DNA from: Symbiodinium natans
Taxonomy: Eukaryota; Sar; Dinophyceae; Suessiales; Symbiodiniaceae
DNA: 64,000 bases
NCBI GenBank assembly: GCA_905221605.1
Contig: CAJNDS010002192.1
Location: 474,464 to 538,463, forward strand
Direction: 5' to 3'
The notes under the pieces are model-generated. The model was not told the origin of the DNA, did not search any database, and saw only the letters and a program-made list of their open reading frames with translations. The position numbers and the translations under genes are program-made. How positions within the stretch are numbered: position 1 is the first letter of the stretch; each line of letters begins with the position of its first letter. Positions 12,906 through 24,167 of the stretch are shown one piece after another.

Positions 12906-13022
12906 GAAGCAGGGTTTATATTTCTGTTATTGGTGAGTGTATATAAGGCTCCTTTTTAAAATTGGTGAGTGTATATATACCTGGTGTCCTCTTGGGAGTA
13001 CAAGAAATATAAACCCTACTTC
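12906..13022. mobile_element. MITE-like element with 20-bp inverted ends
   Basis: The ends gaagcagggtttatatttct and agaaatataaaccctacttc are inverted repeats with one mismatch. Inside, the 17-base word attggtgagtgtatata is repeated directly at 12929 and 12961. The total is about 117 bases and non-coding. It could be a non-autonomous transposon or an introner-type element. Confidence 0.65.
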
Positions 13023-14452
13023 ATGTCTATAGGCTCTAGAGCAATCGAAAGCCACGAACCCCTGAGCTGTTCGATTGAAAGCTACCATGTCACCAAGCAA
13101 CACACTTGAACATGAAGACCCTGAAAAGGTAGCCCAAGCCCTGAACTCAATGTCATGGGCCCAGATCCCGGTCCCATTGCCTTGTCAAGCTTGAGGAACA
13201 AATTTGTGAGCCCCTTTTGGGCCGTGGTCGTGGGCTTAGCAATCGCCAGTGTTTCGCCTCGATCGCGAATGGATGAGTTTACAGTGCTGAATCTCAGGGT
13301 GCAATTAGGACAGAACATCTTAGGACAAAGAATTAATTTACCAGGGACTCACGCTTGTCATCGTCATGAGGCGTGCTTCTTCATCGGCCAGAAACTTAGC
13401 ACAAGCGCCTTCAGGCTGACAGGAAGGTCGTAATTACAGGGTTCCGCCAAGGTTATAAAGGTTACCTGGCGTCTCAGGGCTGCTCCACCTTGCTTCAGAC
13501 CCCAAAATCTGAAACCACAAAAGGTGCTGAAACCAACAAAGCAAAAAAAAACCTAAGCTCCTGACACCCGAGGCCCCCGAAGCCCCCCACACCTGACTTG
13601 TTGAGACTCTCGATGCTGGTGCCCTTGACTTCGACATCCCTGTCGCCTTTGCAAAACTCCAACCTTGCATGTGCATGTGGCGTGCGCTGGCTTCACAGGC
13701 GCTTGGACAATTGGCGTCATCGGGTTGTGGGGCCCCACCCTCATGGACGGCTGGGTGAGGCTGGTGTCAGCATTCGTTTTGTTGGGGTGATTTTGTTGGA
13801 AACGGTGTGGGGACGTAGGCGAAGGGAATGTGGCATCCATGTGCATAGTCGACGTGATGCTACTGAGATGTTCGCATGATGAATTTCGGCTTGAGGTGTT
13901 TTTTGCCTCGGGTTTGGCTCGGTCTGATCGTGCGTTCATGTTGTCCAACGAAGTGTACCATAAGTAGCGCCTGGATATCTGTCCAGTCCCAATTCAACAA
14001 GTCCAGCGGGAATTCCAAGCCAGTCCAGGAATTGAAGGGCAGGCTGATTCTGCTTTTAAATGCTTTCAGCTTCAGCGGTCTTTTTTGGGGTTTAGTCGCT
14101 CACACTCGGGGCTGTAGAGTCGGGACTTCCGTCGAAGAAGCTCGCAACGAGACGGCTCTCTCTGAGCTGATCAAGGTGCCCCTAAACCCTAAACCCTGAA
14201 CCCTGAGCCCTAAGGCCCTAAACCCGTGGTTTGGTTATGCTGACATTCCTCCCCTGCCCGTACAGTAACTGTTCGAACATGGCATTGTGGCAGATGGCAT
14301 TGTGGAGGAGTAATGAGGCGTGTCCTGGGACAGTAGTGTCACCGACAGTAAACTGTTGTTAGTATCACCCGGCCGGTCTTAGCCATATGCTGAAGGGCCC
14401 CTATCAGGACTCTGGGACAGTGGGTGCCTCGCCTGGCTTGTCCGAGTGTGTG
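13023..14452. other. No clear gene
   Basis: Frames are open on both strands between 13553 and 13948, with no recognisable motif and no convincing splice signals. A telomere-like stretch with degenerate copies (taaaccctaaaccctgaacc) lies near 14184-14225. Confidence 0.35.
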
Positions 14453-14646
14453 CAAACCCTAAACCCTAAACCCTAAACCCTACATCTTGGAGTGGAAGCC
14501 TGTGCCCGCGCCGCTGGCAGGTACGAAGACTTTGAGGCGCCCAGCGACCTCTACCAACAGAAGACGCCGCCGGTCCAAGGGAGCTGTAAACTCCTAAGGA
14601 AGATGCTGAGGGTTTAAGGTTTAGGGTTTAGGGTTTAGGGTTTAGG
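14453..14646. repeat. Two telomeric patches in opposite orientation
   Basis: (CCCTAAA)4 at 14453-14482 and (TTTAGGG)5 at about 14608-14646 lie on either side of a candidate exon (14521-14602). They form an inverted pair with arms about 30-40 bases long. Such an arrangement could fold the intervening RNA into a hairpin. Confidence 0.8.
14521..14602 (+). CDS. Candidate exon, unknown product
   Basis: After ctggcAG|G the frame reads YEDFEAPSDLYQQKTPPVQG, then SCKLLRKM, before running into telomeric repeat. Composition is balanced and protein-like. It lies between two inverted telomeric patches that are presumably intronic. No family recognised. Frames downstream at 14692-15102 (with a GT donor after SKDSRKNIK at about 15058) may belong to the same gene. 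Confidence 0.35.
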
Positions 14647-15220
14647 GATAGGGGCCCCAAAAAGGCCCGTAACCCAATATCCAAGGTTCAAATGGGCCTG
14701 GATACACATCTTCCAGGTCATTGGCGCAGTCTTCCTGACTCTAGGCAGATCTGCCTTTGTTGGGGGCTTCCCCCAAGACTCCGTTCTGCATTCCTTACGA
14801 GTTTGCAGCCCACCAAACTTGTGTGTCCTGGCGGATTCTTTGGGGCCCCCTTAGATCTAGCAGAACACTGTATTTTCGCAGAGCTGCGGCTCTTGCTGAG
14901 AAGCGGGGCAATCACGCACCCGGTCTGGGCAACTTTACGCAAGCAGATTCTGGCTTTCATGCTTCGTCAAAGCTTCATGTTGCTTGCCCAGAGAGATCAC
15001 AAGGTCGTGCAGCAGAACAAGGAAATAAAAAGCAAGGACAGCAGGAAGAACATCAAGGTACACCGGCCAACAGAACAGAACCAGACCAGAGCCGGGGAAT
15101 GACCAACCGGGCGGTGTAGAGTTTAGGGCCCACGTAGCCGTCGGATGGACGGCTTCAATGTATCCCAATGCGTGTACTTGGACAAAGGGTGTCTTGTACG
15201 AGAAGCCTATTCCCGTCTCC

Positions 15221-15364
15221 TTAATATTAAACCCCCCGCCTATTTCCCCAATACTAAATACTCCCCTGATAGCGCTGTTTTAGTATATGGGGAGTATTCA
15301 ACCCTAAACCTTAAACCCTAAACCCTAATTTTTTACAGAATTAGGGTGGGGGGGGTTAATATTA
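15221..15364. mobile_element. Nested inverted-repeat element containing telomeric words
   Basis: The outer arms ttaatattaaacccccc (15221) and ggggggttaatatta (ending 15364) are inverted. Inner arms aatactcccc and ggggagtatt (about 15257 and 15289) form a second palindrome. Between the inner and right outer arm lie degenerate CCCTAAA copies. At about 144 bases it is non-coding and MITE-like. Confidence 0.55.
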
Positions 15365-15412
15365 CTACTGCTCAGCTTGGGCTGCCTCAGTTCCTTCATG
15401 AGAGATGTGCAG

Positions 15413-15473
15413 GCGGCATAATCTTCGGCATGATGGACAACATCTTCTTCCTTGGCGGACGTCAGGGACTTGA
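15413..15473 (+). CDS. Candidate exon, hydrophobic segment
   Basis: After tgcAG|GC the frame reads GIIFGMMDNIFFLGGRQGLE. The stretch is hydrophobic with a central DN pair and a glycine turn, and looks like part of a membrane or membrane-associated protein. It is followed within 15 bases by TTTAGGG repeats (15484-15517), presumably intronic. No family is claimed. The donor is uncertain (GA after GLE is possible). Confidence 0.35.
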
Positions 15474-18081
15474 GGAGAGGGGTTTAGGCGGTTTAGGGTT
15501 TAGGGTTTAGGGTTTATGCCAGTCATCCAGACGATCTGGAAGCAGGGTTTAGGGTTCAGGGATGCAAAAAGGTTTGTTTTGTTTGGGGGGGTCGGGGGCA
15601 TGTGTAAGTCTGCTACGCCGGATACGCTTGTGGGGTTTGGGGTCTCCTGCGCCAGCGGAGCGGTTGCAGTTTTGCAACCTACCCGGCTTGCCTGTAACGC
15701 CACTCACACAAAAGGCAAAGGCTTTCATGCTTCCACACACCTGGGACAAATCGGCGAATTACACGCGGGTTACTGAAATTGAGCACCCTACCCCGTGCAT
15801 GCCTAATGCGAAGGTTCAAAGAAAAGTTCAAGTTCTTGGATAAAGGTTTACAGGGTTAATGGTTTTTGCCAGCGTTCTGGCTGTGTTATTTTAGGTTCAA
15901 GGATACGCGGCAATACGGTGGAAGGCTGACGTGACCGGGTTTGGCAGCCGACTGCGGCCCAATGTTAGGATCTGAATCACCAAGGATTTTGTTTCGCAAG
16001 GTTGCGCGGCTGCGTGCTTCTGAAGCTACCTCCAGCGTTGTAGGTTGCCAGTTTGCTGTTTCCGAGCATCGGGGCTGGATGCAGGACAGCGATGAGGAAG
16101 AGAGCAGCGACAACTATGCCTGAGCCTGGACAGCTATAGCTTTGGACTCCGCTTTCCTTAGGCGTACTTGGAAATAATCTGTGTTTTTTGGGTGCTATAT
16201 TTCCTAAGAAACAGCCGTCCACTTTCATCTTCATGCGATCATCTGAAGAGGAGTGGGAGAAAACAAATGTCAATTGAGTTTTTGATTAGGACCGGTCCGC
16301 ATGACTTTGTGGTGGTTCTGAGCACTCACACGGCCAACACCATTGCCAGCATTCGCGTGCTTTCCAGCCTAAATCGCTTGACAATTAGTTGTCGCCTCAG
16401 AAACTAAGGAATTCGCCCAACTACCTTCCTGCAAGAGCACGCAGCTCTGCACCGGGGGGTGCTTAATATCTAAGGGAGAGGCCATACCTGCTGCAGATTG
16501 ATGGGGGCATAGGTTCTGAGGCTGTGGGCAGCTTGTTTTACAATCTGTCCATAGGTGCAGGTTTTTGACCTCCCTGTGACCTTTTCATGGGAGCCACAAG
16601 AGCGGCAACCGATTTTAAGCTCGCACGATCCTTCGGTTCTCAGTAGGCCGCCAACCTACCCCCACTTGCCCAAAAATCCTCTACGCCCTAAACCCTAAAC
16701 ACTGATTCAGTTTCCTACGGAAAACTGGAGGATGATCCGCAGAAACACGGGCTTACAGTCCCTCCGGTACGACTTGTAGTACAGCCTCAAGAGGCTTCTT
16801 CGCGATTTACAATTAGGTACCTCATCTCGCCAGTATAGATGTATCGGTGGGTGTTAGATGTTTAGGTATTCTTTTAAGCCTTCGAACTTTAAGAAGTGGC
16901 TCTTGGCTCGGCGTCGATAGTGCCATGTCATAGGAGCTCAGGAAGAAACGTTTCGGTGGTTGCTTTCTGTCCGACATACGCGTCCTGATCCTCAGCCTGT
17001 TTGGTATCATCTCAGACTTCGTCCTTGAGCCTTACACATCCTTGGGACTGGAGGTTTTCGCACGAGTTGGGTTGTGGGGCTCCACCCAAGCATGGCTTAA
17101 CCGACCCCTACCACAGTCCAAGATCGAAACAGGATGCTTCAGGGCAGGGTCTAGCTTACTTTGTGCTTCCAGGTCTCTTCGGTAATTGCCAGGCGAACCC
17201 ACAACTCGAGCCCTTGTTAAGGAGACGACGCTCTCCGAAAAGGAGTCATGCAGCACCAGGCATTCGTTAGAAGTGCCGCGCTTGGCCCCGTCTAGCCTCT
17301 ACACGCTCCTCGTGGAAATTAAAGAAGTCTTTGTGTTTGTTTGCACCGCCCATCTTACGCGCTTCTTTCTTGAAAGTTTTTGCCTGAAGAGGAGTTCTAG
17401 TGGCAATGACACCAGCAGGCCAGCAGGTCTGCACAAGTCCGCGGGTGAGTGTTTTCCAAGATCTTCAGGGAGTGTCGACTTGTGATCCGAAAGACTTTTG
17501 TCAAGACTCCAGCTTCTTTCTGTCCTTCCTATTACTCACTGGAGAATCGGTCGCCGGCATGGTAACCCCCGCGTGAGTGAAGACTTGCCAAAAAAAGTGC
17601 TGGTGGCGAGTTTTCGGGAATCAAGCTCTTCCATGTCAAAACATTCCCCGCGGTCATGATTGGGCTCGGCAGGGACACGGCAAACATGCTATGCAAACGA
17701 AGATTTGAAGCATCCTGAAACGTGGCATGGCATCCGCGACTGCTTTCGACTGGCGAAGCCACTATGTGGAGCATTGCAACAATGCGAGCCCGCTGCCGCA
17801 GCTCTTTCCGGAAGGATCCCGCCCTGCCCGCGGACGAGTGCCATTGGGTCTAGTTTCAGGAGGCTAGGGGGTTCAAAGCCTACCATGACCAGATGCCTCT
17901 TGGTAACTTTGCAAGACTCCCCTCAATGTGCGACGGTGAAGACTGAAAAGCTGGATTGATGAACGTGGGCGTGACTTCTTGAAAGATGTGAAGAGTGGAG
18001 AAGTTGTTTTCGCGCCTTCCGTGTGCTGGCAGAGCTGATACCCCTGTTTTCGCCAAGCCCCAGGCCTCCCCTACCTCGAAG
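15474..18081. other. Mostly non-coding; small possible last exon near 16087
   Basis: TTTAGGG repeats lie at 15484-15517. At about 16087-16123 an acidic frame after atgcAG|GAC reads DSDEEESSDNYA and then a stop, which could be a last coding exon, but it is too short to be sure. The rest holds only short, unmatched frames on both strands. Confidence 0.3.
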
Positions 18082-18296
18082 GCTCTCGAGCCTCGGTTCT
18101 CCAGATGCTGGCGGACTCCAGAGCACTGGTCACTGTGCCCCGCGTGCGGCGCGAGCTGGTCGCTAAGGTGAAAAGCCTTCGGCTACTCGCCAAAGGCACC
18201 CTGGTGCATGACGATGGCCAGGATTGGGTTTGCGTGCGTCGTGCTCTGGTGGACAAAGCAAAGAGGTCTTCTACGAGGTGGAGGTTGTTGACGTAA
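18082..18296 (+). CDS. Candidate exon with apparent frame slip
   Basis: After ctcgaAG|GC the frame is open to a stop at 18296. It includes SVLQMLADSRALVTVPRVRR and ELVAKVKSLRLLAKGTLVHD, followed by a DGQDWVCVRRALVDKAK segment. Composition is strongly protein-like. At about 18260 protein character moves to the next frame (EVFYEVEVVDVMSGDIRFPV), as if one base were missing after DKAK. This could be a sequencing error, a pseudogene lesion or an unrecognised tiny intron. No family recognised. Confidence 0.4.
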
Positions 18297-18493
18297 TGTC
18301 AGGGGACATCCGCTTCCCTGTAAGGTGAGGGCGGTGAATCGCCTTTTGAGGGTCTGACGGTTGCATCCCCCCCTACCTGGCAACTGGGCAGAGATGCAGA
18401 TTTGTGGCACCAGGGAGGAGTTCTTGATTCAGATTCTATCTGCACAGCAGTGGCGCAGCAGCAAGAACGGAGTAAAAGCACCTGGACTCCAGT

Positions 18494-18763
18494 ATGGAGC
18501 GGAAAACTTCGTTATCGTGTCGCCACAGTGCTGCTGGAAGTGGAAGAGTGCTGCTGGAGCTCTTAGAGGAGCTGTCGAAAGCTGGATCCTGCACGGATCT
18601 ACGTGACAGGCGTGTCAACCTGGGAGCTTGCTTCCACGAAGCCCAAGCTTTCGCCGCCATCGCGCCCGTTGGTGCATACCACAGAGTGGTGAAGCGCCGC
18701 GAAATTGCAGGAGCGCAGGGGGAAGTTTGCCCATTTTCGTGGTACAAGCCAAGAACGATGTGA
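18494..18763 (+). CDS. Candidate exon, unknown helical protein
   Basis: The frame includes GRVLLELLEELSKAGSCTDL and RDRRVNLGACFHEAQAFAAI, ending in CPFSWYKPRTM and a stop. The helical leucine-rich opening is protein-like. It lies 200 bases downstream of the candidate exon at 18082-18296, is on the same strand and could be the same gene. The LLxLL...C pattern loosely recalls helical repeat proteins such as PPR, but the PPR consensus is not met. Confidence 0.35.
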   Translation: MERKTSLSCRHSAAGSGRVLLELLEELSKAGSCTDLRDRRVNLGACFHEAQAFAAIAPVGAYHRVVKRREIAGAQGEVCPFSWYKPRTM

Positions 18764-20571
18764 CTAGAGCTGTTCAAACAAGCTCATCGGCCAGAATGCG
18801 TTCACTCTCCTTGTGGCCACCTAGAGATCGTATGCATGCACGGAGGTGTGGAAGTGGATGCTGTCACATCGGGACACCTCGTGCGACGTCGATGCTTGCG
18901 AAGCGCGGTGCGCCCGAAATGCCAATCCAGGGTGGACCACCATCGTGAGCCAATGGCACATTCATGCCATGATCGCCATCACCTCCAGAACAGTGCTCTG
19001 TAAAATGATCTGTGATGTGGGCAAGTCTGGGAGTCTTTTGTTGCGATGTTCACTGTCTAATGTTGCGATGTTCACGGTCTGAGGACTCTAAGGCCTAGAG
19101 TCCTAGAGGGTTGCAGGTTGCGGGTAAAGGCTTGGAGTTTAGGTTTGAAGTGGGGTTAGGGTTTAAGGTTCAGGGCCTCCGCGCCAGGTGGCAAGGTGGT
19201 CGCAGCTGCCGCTTCGCGAGGTGCAGCGCGAGTGTGCCGGGCACAGCTGTTTGTGTTGCCTAAAACCTTCTGGGGTTGTTTAGGGCATAGTCGGCATCTT
19301 CGAGCATGTCGAAGTATGGACGTAGGAGTAGGAACAAAGGACCTGGTGTGCCAGCAAACAACCACCGGCACGGTTAAAGGATAAAGGAATCCTTGCAAGC
19401 AATCAGCACCCCAGAAGGAAAGCCGTCGAGCGCCTGGATGCCTGGATGCCTTTGTTGTAGGTGATGTGGTAGTGGGCGGGGGGTGGGGGTGGGGGGAAAG
19501 AGTACACAAGAGGGGGCTTCCGATTTCGACGCGTCCCAAGGCCGCGACAGCGACATCTCCACCGGAGGCGTGAGTGCAAAGCTCAGTCTGGAGCTCAGGA
19601 GGGCGTCTAGGAACGATTAATCCCAAACCACGAGAGCCCTCATAAGCAAGCCTATACCCTAACACCTTGAATCCTACACTTGCAGTCAGCCGGCACTGAC
19701 TTTGTGGCTTTCGAGTCCACAAGTGTGCAGGAATGAGGCATGCGGTTCTTTCAAGCACTGACCAGGTTTGACCGACTCTACTTAGCACCATGCCTACAGT
19801 TTAGAGGGCTCTGGGATCTGATGCAGTTGCTCACTAACGGGCAACAGGTGCACTGCCGTGAGCCAGTCGCAATCAGCAGAAAGCCAGAATCTCGCTATCA
19901 ACCCACGCCGAGCTGGCTCAAGCGGAGCAACATGGCGCTATGATAAATGCCGCAGGACGCCGTGCCATCTTACGAGGCAGGCAACAAGCAGGCTGCCTCG
20001 AGATCTTCTAGCTTGGCAGAGGGCTTCGCAACGTTATAGTAGTTGCCTAGTTCGAAGCGAAGATGGTCCATATAAGCTCCTTTTGATGGCCGCAAGCGTG
20101 TGCCACAGTTGAAGCATGACACAACCTCAAACTTAAAGCTTAGGCCTATAGAACTTGAACGCAGATCCTTCAGCCCCGATGCCGCGTGAGCCTAAACTAG
20201 AGGGCAGGCAAGCGGATTCGAACATTTTTAGGAGCGATGCAATGGCCACGCCGCCTTCTGGGACCCCAGCAGATGCTGATGCAGTGCCTCGTCGAAGTTC
20301 GGATTTGCGCAGGGGGTATCAGGGATGTAGGAGGCAGGCTGTTCGTCATGAGCCTTTTTCCACACAGGGTTTGGGCAGACGGAGAGAGGGGGGCAGAGAA
20401 GAAAGAGCGAGAGAAAGCGTGACCGTGTCTCAGGGGGCGGGGGCAGGAGGCATATCATGATACTGTACCACTTTGGGGCACCGGGAGCACGGCCTCGTGC
20501 AGTCTCGTGCGACACTGCTGACCAACTCTGCGCATGCTGTACAGGGGCTTGACCCCCCAGGCCACACGAAG
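18764..20571. other. No clear gene
   Basis: A minus-strand frame at 19156-19791 (211 codons) is Pro/Arg/Ser rich with no motif and probably spurious. A plus-strand frame at 20155-20300 is mildly protein-like. Telomere-like degenerate words occur at 19150-19175. Confidence 0.3.
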
Positions 20572-20606
20572 GAAGAAGAAGAAGAAGAAGAAGAAGAAGA
20601 AGAAGA
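20572..20606. repeat. (GAA)n microsatellite
   Basis: About eleven GAA triplets in tandem, just upstream of the large GT-rich array. Confidence 0.95.
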
Positions 20607-20640
20607 TAACCACAGAGTCAAAGTCTTTGCGTCTGAGTGC

Positions 20641-21018
20641 GCGTGTGTGTGTGTGTGTGTGTGTCTCTGTGTGTCTCTGTGTGTCTCTGTGTGTCTCTGT
20701 GTGTCTCTGTGTGTCTCTGTGTGTCTCTGTGTGTCTCTGTGTGTCTCTGTGTGTCTCTGTGTGTCTCTGTGTGTCTCTGTGTGTCTCTGTGTGTGTGTGT
20801 CTCTGTGTGTCTCTGTGTGTGTGTCTCTGTGTGTCTCTGTGTGTCTCTGTGTGTCTCTGTGTGTGTGTCTCTGTGTGTGTCTCTGTGTGTGTCTGTGTGT
20901 GTCTGTGTTCTGTGTGTCTCTGTGTGTCTCTGTGTGTCTCTGTGTGTCTCTGTGTGTCTCTGTGTGTCTCTGTGTGTCTCTGTGTGTCTCTGTGTGTCTG
21001 TGTGTCTGTGTGTCTGTG

Positions 21019-21065
<47 letters not shown>

Positions 21066-21143
21066 GTGTCTCTGTCTGTGTGTGTGTGTGTCTCTGTGTC
21101 TCTGTCTGTGTGTGTGTGTGTGTGTGTCTATCTGTGTGTGTGT
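20641..21143. repeat. (GTGTGTCTCT)n minisatellite array
   Basis: About 500 bases built mainly of the 10-base unit gtgtgtctct, grading into (gtct)n at about 21022-21062 and into GT-rich variants at the end. All three plus frames and one minus frame are open through it, producing artefactual Cys/Val/Ser or Thr/His/Arg polypeptides. The strand asymmetry is strong: the plus strand is almost free of A. Confidence 0.95.
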
Positions 21144-21483
21144 TCGTTTAGATAGATGGAGAGACATGCACAATTGTTTCTATGCCGCTCGTAACCATGA
21201 CCGACTGCGCTGGAAGGCAAAGTTCGGACCCCGCAAACCTTGCATCCTCTAGGTGTGTACCTGCGATCGCTGCTGAGCCCTAAACCCTCCCTCAACCCTA
21301 AACCCTTCTAGGGTAAATCCTATAACCCTTCCAGGTTTTAGGGGTTCAGGAGTTTCGGATTCAGAGCTCTGCTGAGGTGGCATCCTTGGAGCGAGGCTTT
21401 CAGAGCTTCAGGCGGAGGCACCCGGGGCGAAGCTTGAACAGCCTAGGAAGCTCAAATGGCAGGGGTCTTTTCTCATATGATAC

Positions 21484-21634
21484 ATATACACACATATGTA
21501 TATATGGATGTATGTATGTATGCATGTATGTATGTGTGTATGTGTGTATGTGTGTATGTGTGTATGTGCGTATGTGCGTATGTGCGTATGTGTGTATGTG
21601 TGTATGTGTATATACATATGTATATATATATATG
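21484..21634. repeat. (TATG)n microsatellite
   Basis: ATG/TATG/TGTG repeats with a central run of gtatgtgt and gtatgtgc variants, ending in a TA tract. Confidence 0.9.
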
Positions 21635-22060
21635 TTTATTTGTTTATATGTTGTTATTTATTTATTTTCTGTACGTACTACTGGTATTACGGTATTACAT
21701 GTATAGATATGCCCCATGAATCTAGAATCTAGCCCTGATGAAAACGGACCGTATTTTGGAGAACTGAAAGTAACTCGGAGCCTCAAGGCCTTTGAGAAGA
21801 ATCCTGCTCCCAGGGAGGCCTGGGGATATATGGCTTCAGAGAACCCAGTGATCTAGGGTTTAGGGCCTAGGATTTAAGAGCCCTGAAGCAAAACATAGAG
21901 CCCAGCTGTGTGTCCTAGCAGCCATGCCCGAACCCTCAGAAACCCCGAGCTGCTCGGGTTGCGTCTTTGCGGTTCAGGAGGTTTGTTAGGACGAATCCAA
22001 GCAGCTGAGAGGAGTTTATAGTAGGGCTATGGGGGATATTGTCGGGGTTTGGATTCTTAG

Positions 22061-22147
22061 ATGTCGGTTGAAGCTCCACAGGCCTGGGATAGGGAGGAAG
22101 TTTGCATGCTTCACCATGACCTTGTCCTGCAGCTGCAGCTGGTGGAG
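22061..22147 (+). CDS. Candidate exon with strong GT donor
   Basis: The frame opens MSVEAPQAWDREEVCMLHHD and continues LVLQLQLVE to a consensus donor (gag|GTAAGA). Balanced composition and the donor support an exon. The frame after it degenerates and meets TTTAGGG repeats at 22394-22432, probably intronic. Product unknown. Region 21635-22060 shows nothing else. Confidence 0.35.
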
Positions 22148-22393
22148 GTAAGAAAGCCAAAGCCCCTCGGGTCTAAGAATTGCAACCGCAAATCTCAGCT
22201 CAAGGAAGTCCGATCAAGTCAAGGCACAAGCCTAAAAGTGTGATTAGCAGGCCCAGCAGGTCGCGCAGCCCGGCAAAAAGGCTGGAATCGCTTTTGCTGT
22301 CGAGATGCTTGAGGTTTTGGGCATGCAGCTCGGGCGTTCAGTCGCTACAGCTTCGGGGATCTTCGGGATGTCAGGCCCGGGGTGTAGGGTTTA

Positions 22394-22432
22394 TGGCGGC
22401 TTAGGGTTTAGGGTTTGGGGTTTAGGGTTTAG
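22394..22432. repeat. Interstitial (TTTAGGG)n
   Basis: About five imperfect TTTAGGG copies. The following stretch to 23060 has no supportable gene. Confidence 0.85.
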
Positions 22433-23061
22433 GGCTACGAGGAGTCCTGCTGCGGTTTAGGGCTACAATGCAAGCAGGTGGTCGCTTCGATCCTTGCACC
22501 AACGCCGCGCTTGCCAGCCTAGCTCATCCCTACTTTCATCATGGGTTCCTGGCAAGCCAGAAGACGACCTCACCAAAGTCCTTGTAATTCTTCCCCAGAA
22601 ATCCCCAGGGCGTGAAGTTCTGTCCATATTCCCTTTTCAGAGCTGAAGCCACTAACCTCGTTGAGCAAAGGGGACTGTTTGTCTGCTATTCTCGATCCAC
22701 AGTACGCCAGAACTCCACAGGAAGGAGCCTGCTGTTTGGCCAGAGGCGAAGCCCGACTTCTATGAGGTCGGGTTCGGGGTGAAAGGGTGTGGGGGAGGGG
22801 GGTTTCTGAGCTGAAGGAGGGGCTTGGAGCCCTGGAATCCGGATCCTAAGTGAGCGCATGCTGCAACGGCTCAGTTCGAAGCCAGCTCCTGCCATAACAA
22901 GCGGGGTACACAAAGAAGCAATCTCTTTGTCAAAAGCCATGGATTGATGGCAGGATGCGGTGGGCTTGATCGGTGTGAAGGACAGCCACGGCACACTCCT
23001 CGAAGAGGCACGCTCGGCCTTGTTTTTTGTGCAGCATCTTCTGGATTTTGGGGTTGATGTC

Positions 23062-23128
23062 CTCCTCCTCCTCCTCCTCCTCCTCCTCCTCCTCCGCCTC
23101 TCCTCCTCCTCCTCCTCGTCCTCCTCCT
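23062..23128. repeat. (CTC)n microsatellite
   Basis: About 22 triplets, mostly CTC, with a few interruptions. It could also act as a polypyrimidine tract for the candidate exon downstream. Confidence 0.9.
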
Positions 23129-23231
23129 CTCTGCGTGGGTGTGTCGTCGATAGCTTCGCCGCCTCAAAGCCTGCTATTCACGCTCGTAACGTATCTCTGC
23201 GGCAACCATGGGCTCTCCTTTTCCCATGCAG

Positions 23232-23465
23232 GCCTTCCCTGTTGACGTCGCGCCGTTGCCGCGGAGGTCGCGCCGTCCAGGGGGTGGTCGATTTGCCATC
23301 GCTGTTGAGCAACACATCTCTTCACCGAGCTGTATCCGATACACCGTGATGCACCACTTCAGCAGTGAGACAGGACTTCCAAAGCACGCTTTATACCCAG
23401 ACATGGAGGGCCTAGGGGGTGAGGCCTTGCACTGGCTATACGTCCCTCAACTACGACTAGCTTAG
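23232..23465 (+). CDS. Candidate last exon, unknown product
   Basis: After catgcAG|GCC the frame is open for 77 codons to a TAG stop at 23465. It includes AFPVDVAPLPRRSRRPGGGR, then VEQHISSPSCIRYTVMHHFS and GEALHWLYVPQLRLA. It has protein-like composition and follows a pyrimidine-rich tract. No domain recognised. Downstream to 24062 nothing further is supported. Confidence 0.35.
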   Translation, partial: AFPVDVAPLPRRSRRPGGGRFAIAVEQHISSPSCIRYTVMHHFSSETGLPKHALYPDMEGLGGEALHWLYVPQLRLA

Positions 23466-24062
23466 GACCCCAAAACAAACAAAACATGTTCTTCCATGTT
23501 CTTCCTTATAAGGGTAATATAGGGATTATTGTCTTGTATTTCTTGGTGTTCTTAAGCAAATAGTAGTTTTGAAAAAAGCCATTTGCTGAGGGCTCTTTGG
23601 AATTCAGCGGTCACCGGAGTCTCTGGTTTCCGAGCCTCTGGGCCAGGGGATCGCTTCAGCGCCTCCTTCAGATTATACATGGATGTGCATGCATTACATG
23701 TATATCTCTCTGTGTATATATATAGCTTACATAGCACCTGACCAGGTTGCTTCATGGAGCAGCTAGGTTGCGTCGTCGGCACTTTTGGCACTTGGAGGCC
23801 TTGGCCATAGTTCTGCTCAGTGAGATATGGGCCGCAGGCAAAGTATTTGTCCGAGCATGGTGTGCCATGATGATTAGGACGACCATAGACTGTGGTGCTA
23901 TGGAGTTTAGACATGAGCTCAATATGATAGTCTTTGTTCCTGGTGTGCTTCTGGGCCAAAGGACCGCTCATGTGCCAGTTTCTTGCAGCACTGCTCCCTT
24001 GGAGCCCTATAGACCTTGGGTGGTTTGCTAATGATTGCCATGCAGTTGTGTGTCAAGTGCAG

Positions 24063-24167
24063 GCAGACGACGCTCCACCCAGGCGACGCTTCTTTCGAAA
24101 GGTTGCTGCAAGGCCCGAGCAGGCCCGAGCATCTTGGGATGATGGAGCATTGAGAAAACAACGGAAG
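24063..24167 (+). CDS. Candidate exon, basic helical segment
   Basis: After gtgcAG|GCA the frame reads ADDAPPRRRFFRKVAARPEQ, then ARASWDDGALRKQRK, ending at a GT donor in phase 0 (aag|GTGGTA). It is highly basic and helical. Both splice signals agree with the reading frame. Product unknown. Confidence 0.4.

Noticed and set aside
20430-21252. Long Cys/Val or Thr/His/Arg proteins on both strands
   Set aside because: Pure translation of the GTGTGTCTCT array in several frames at once.
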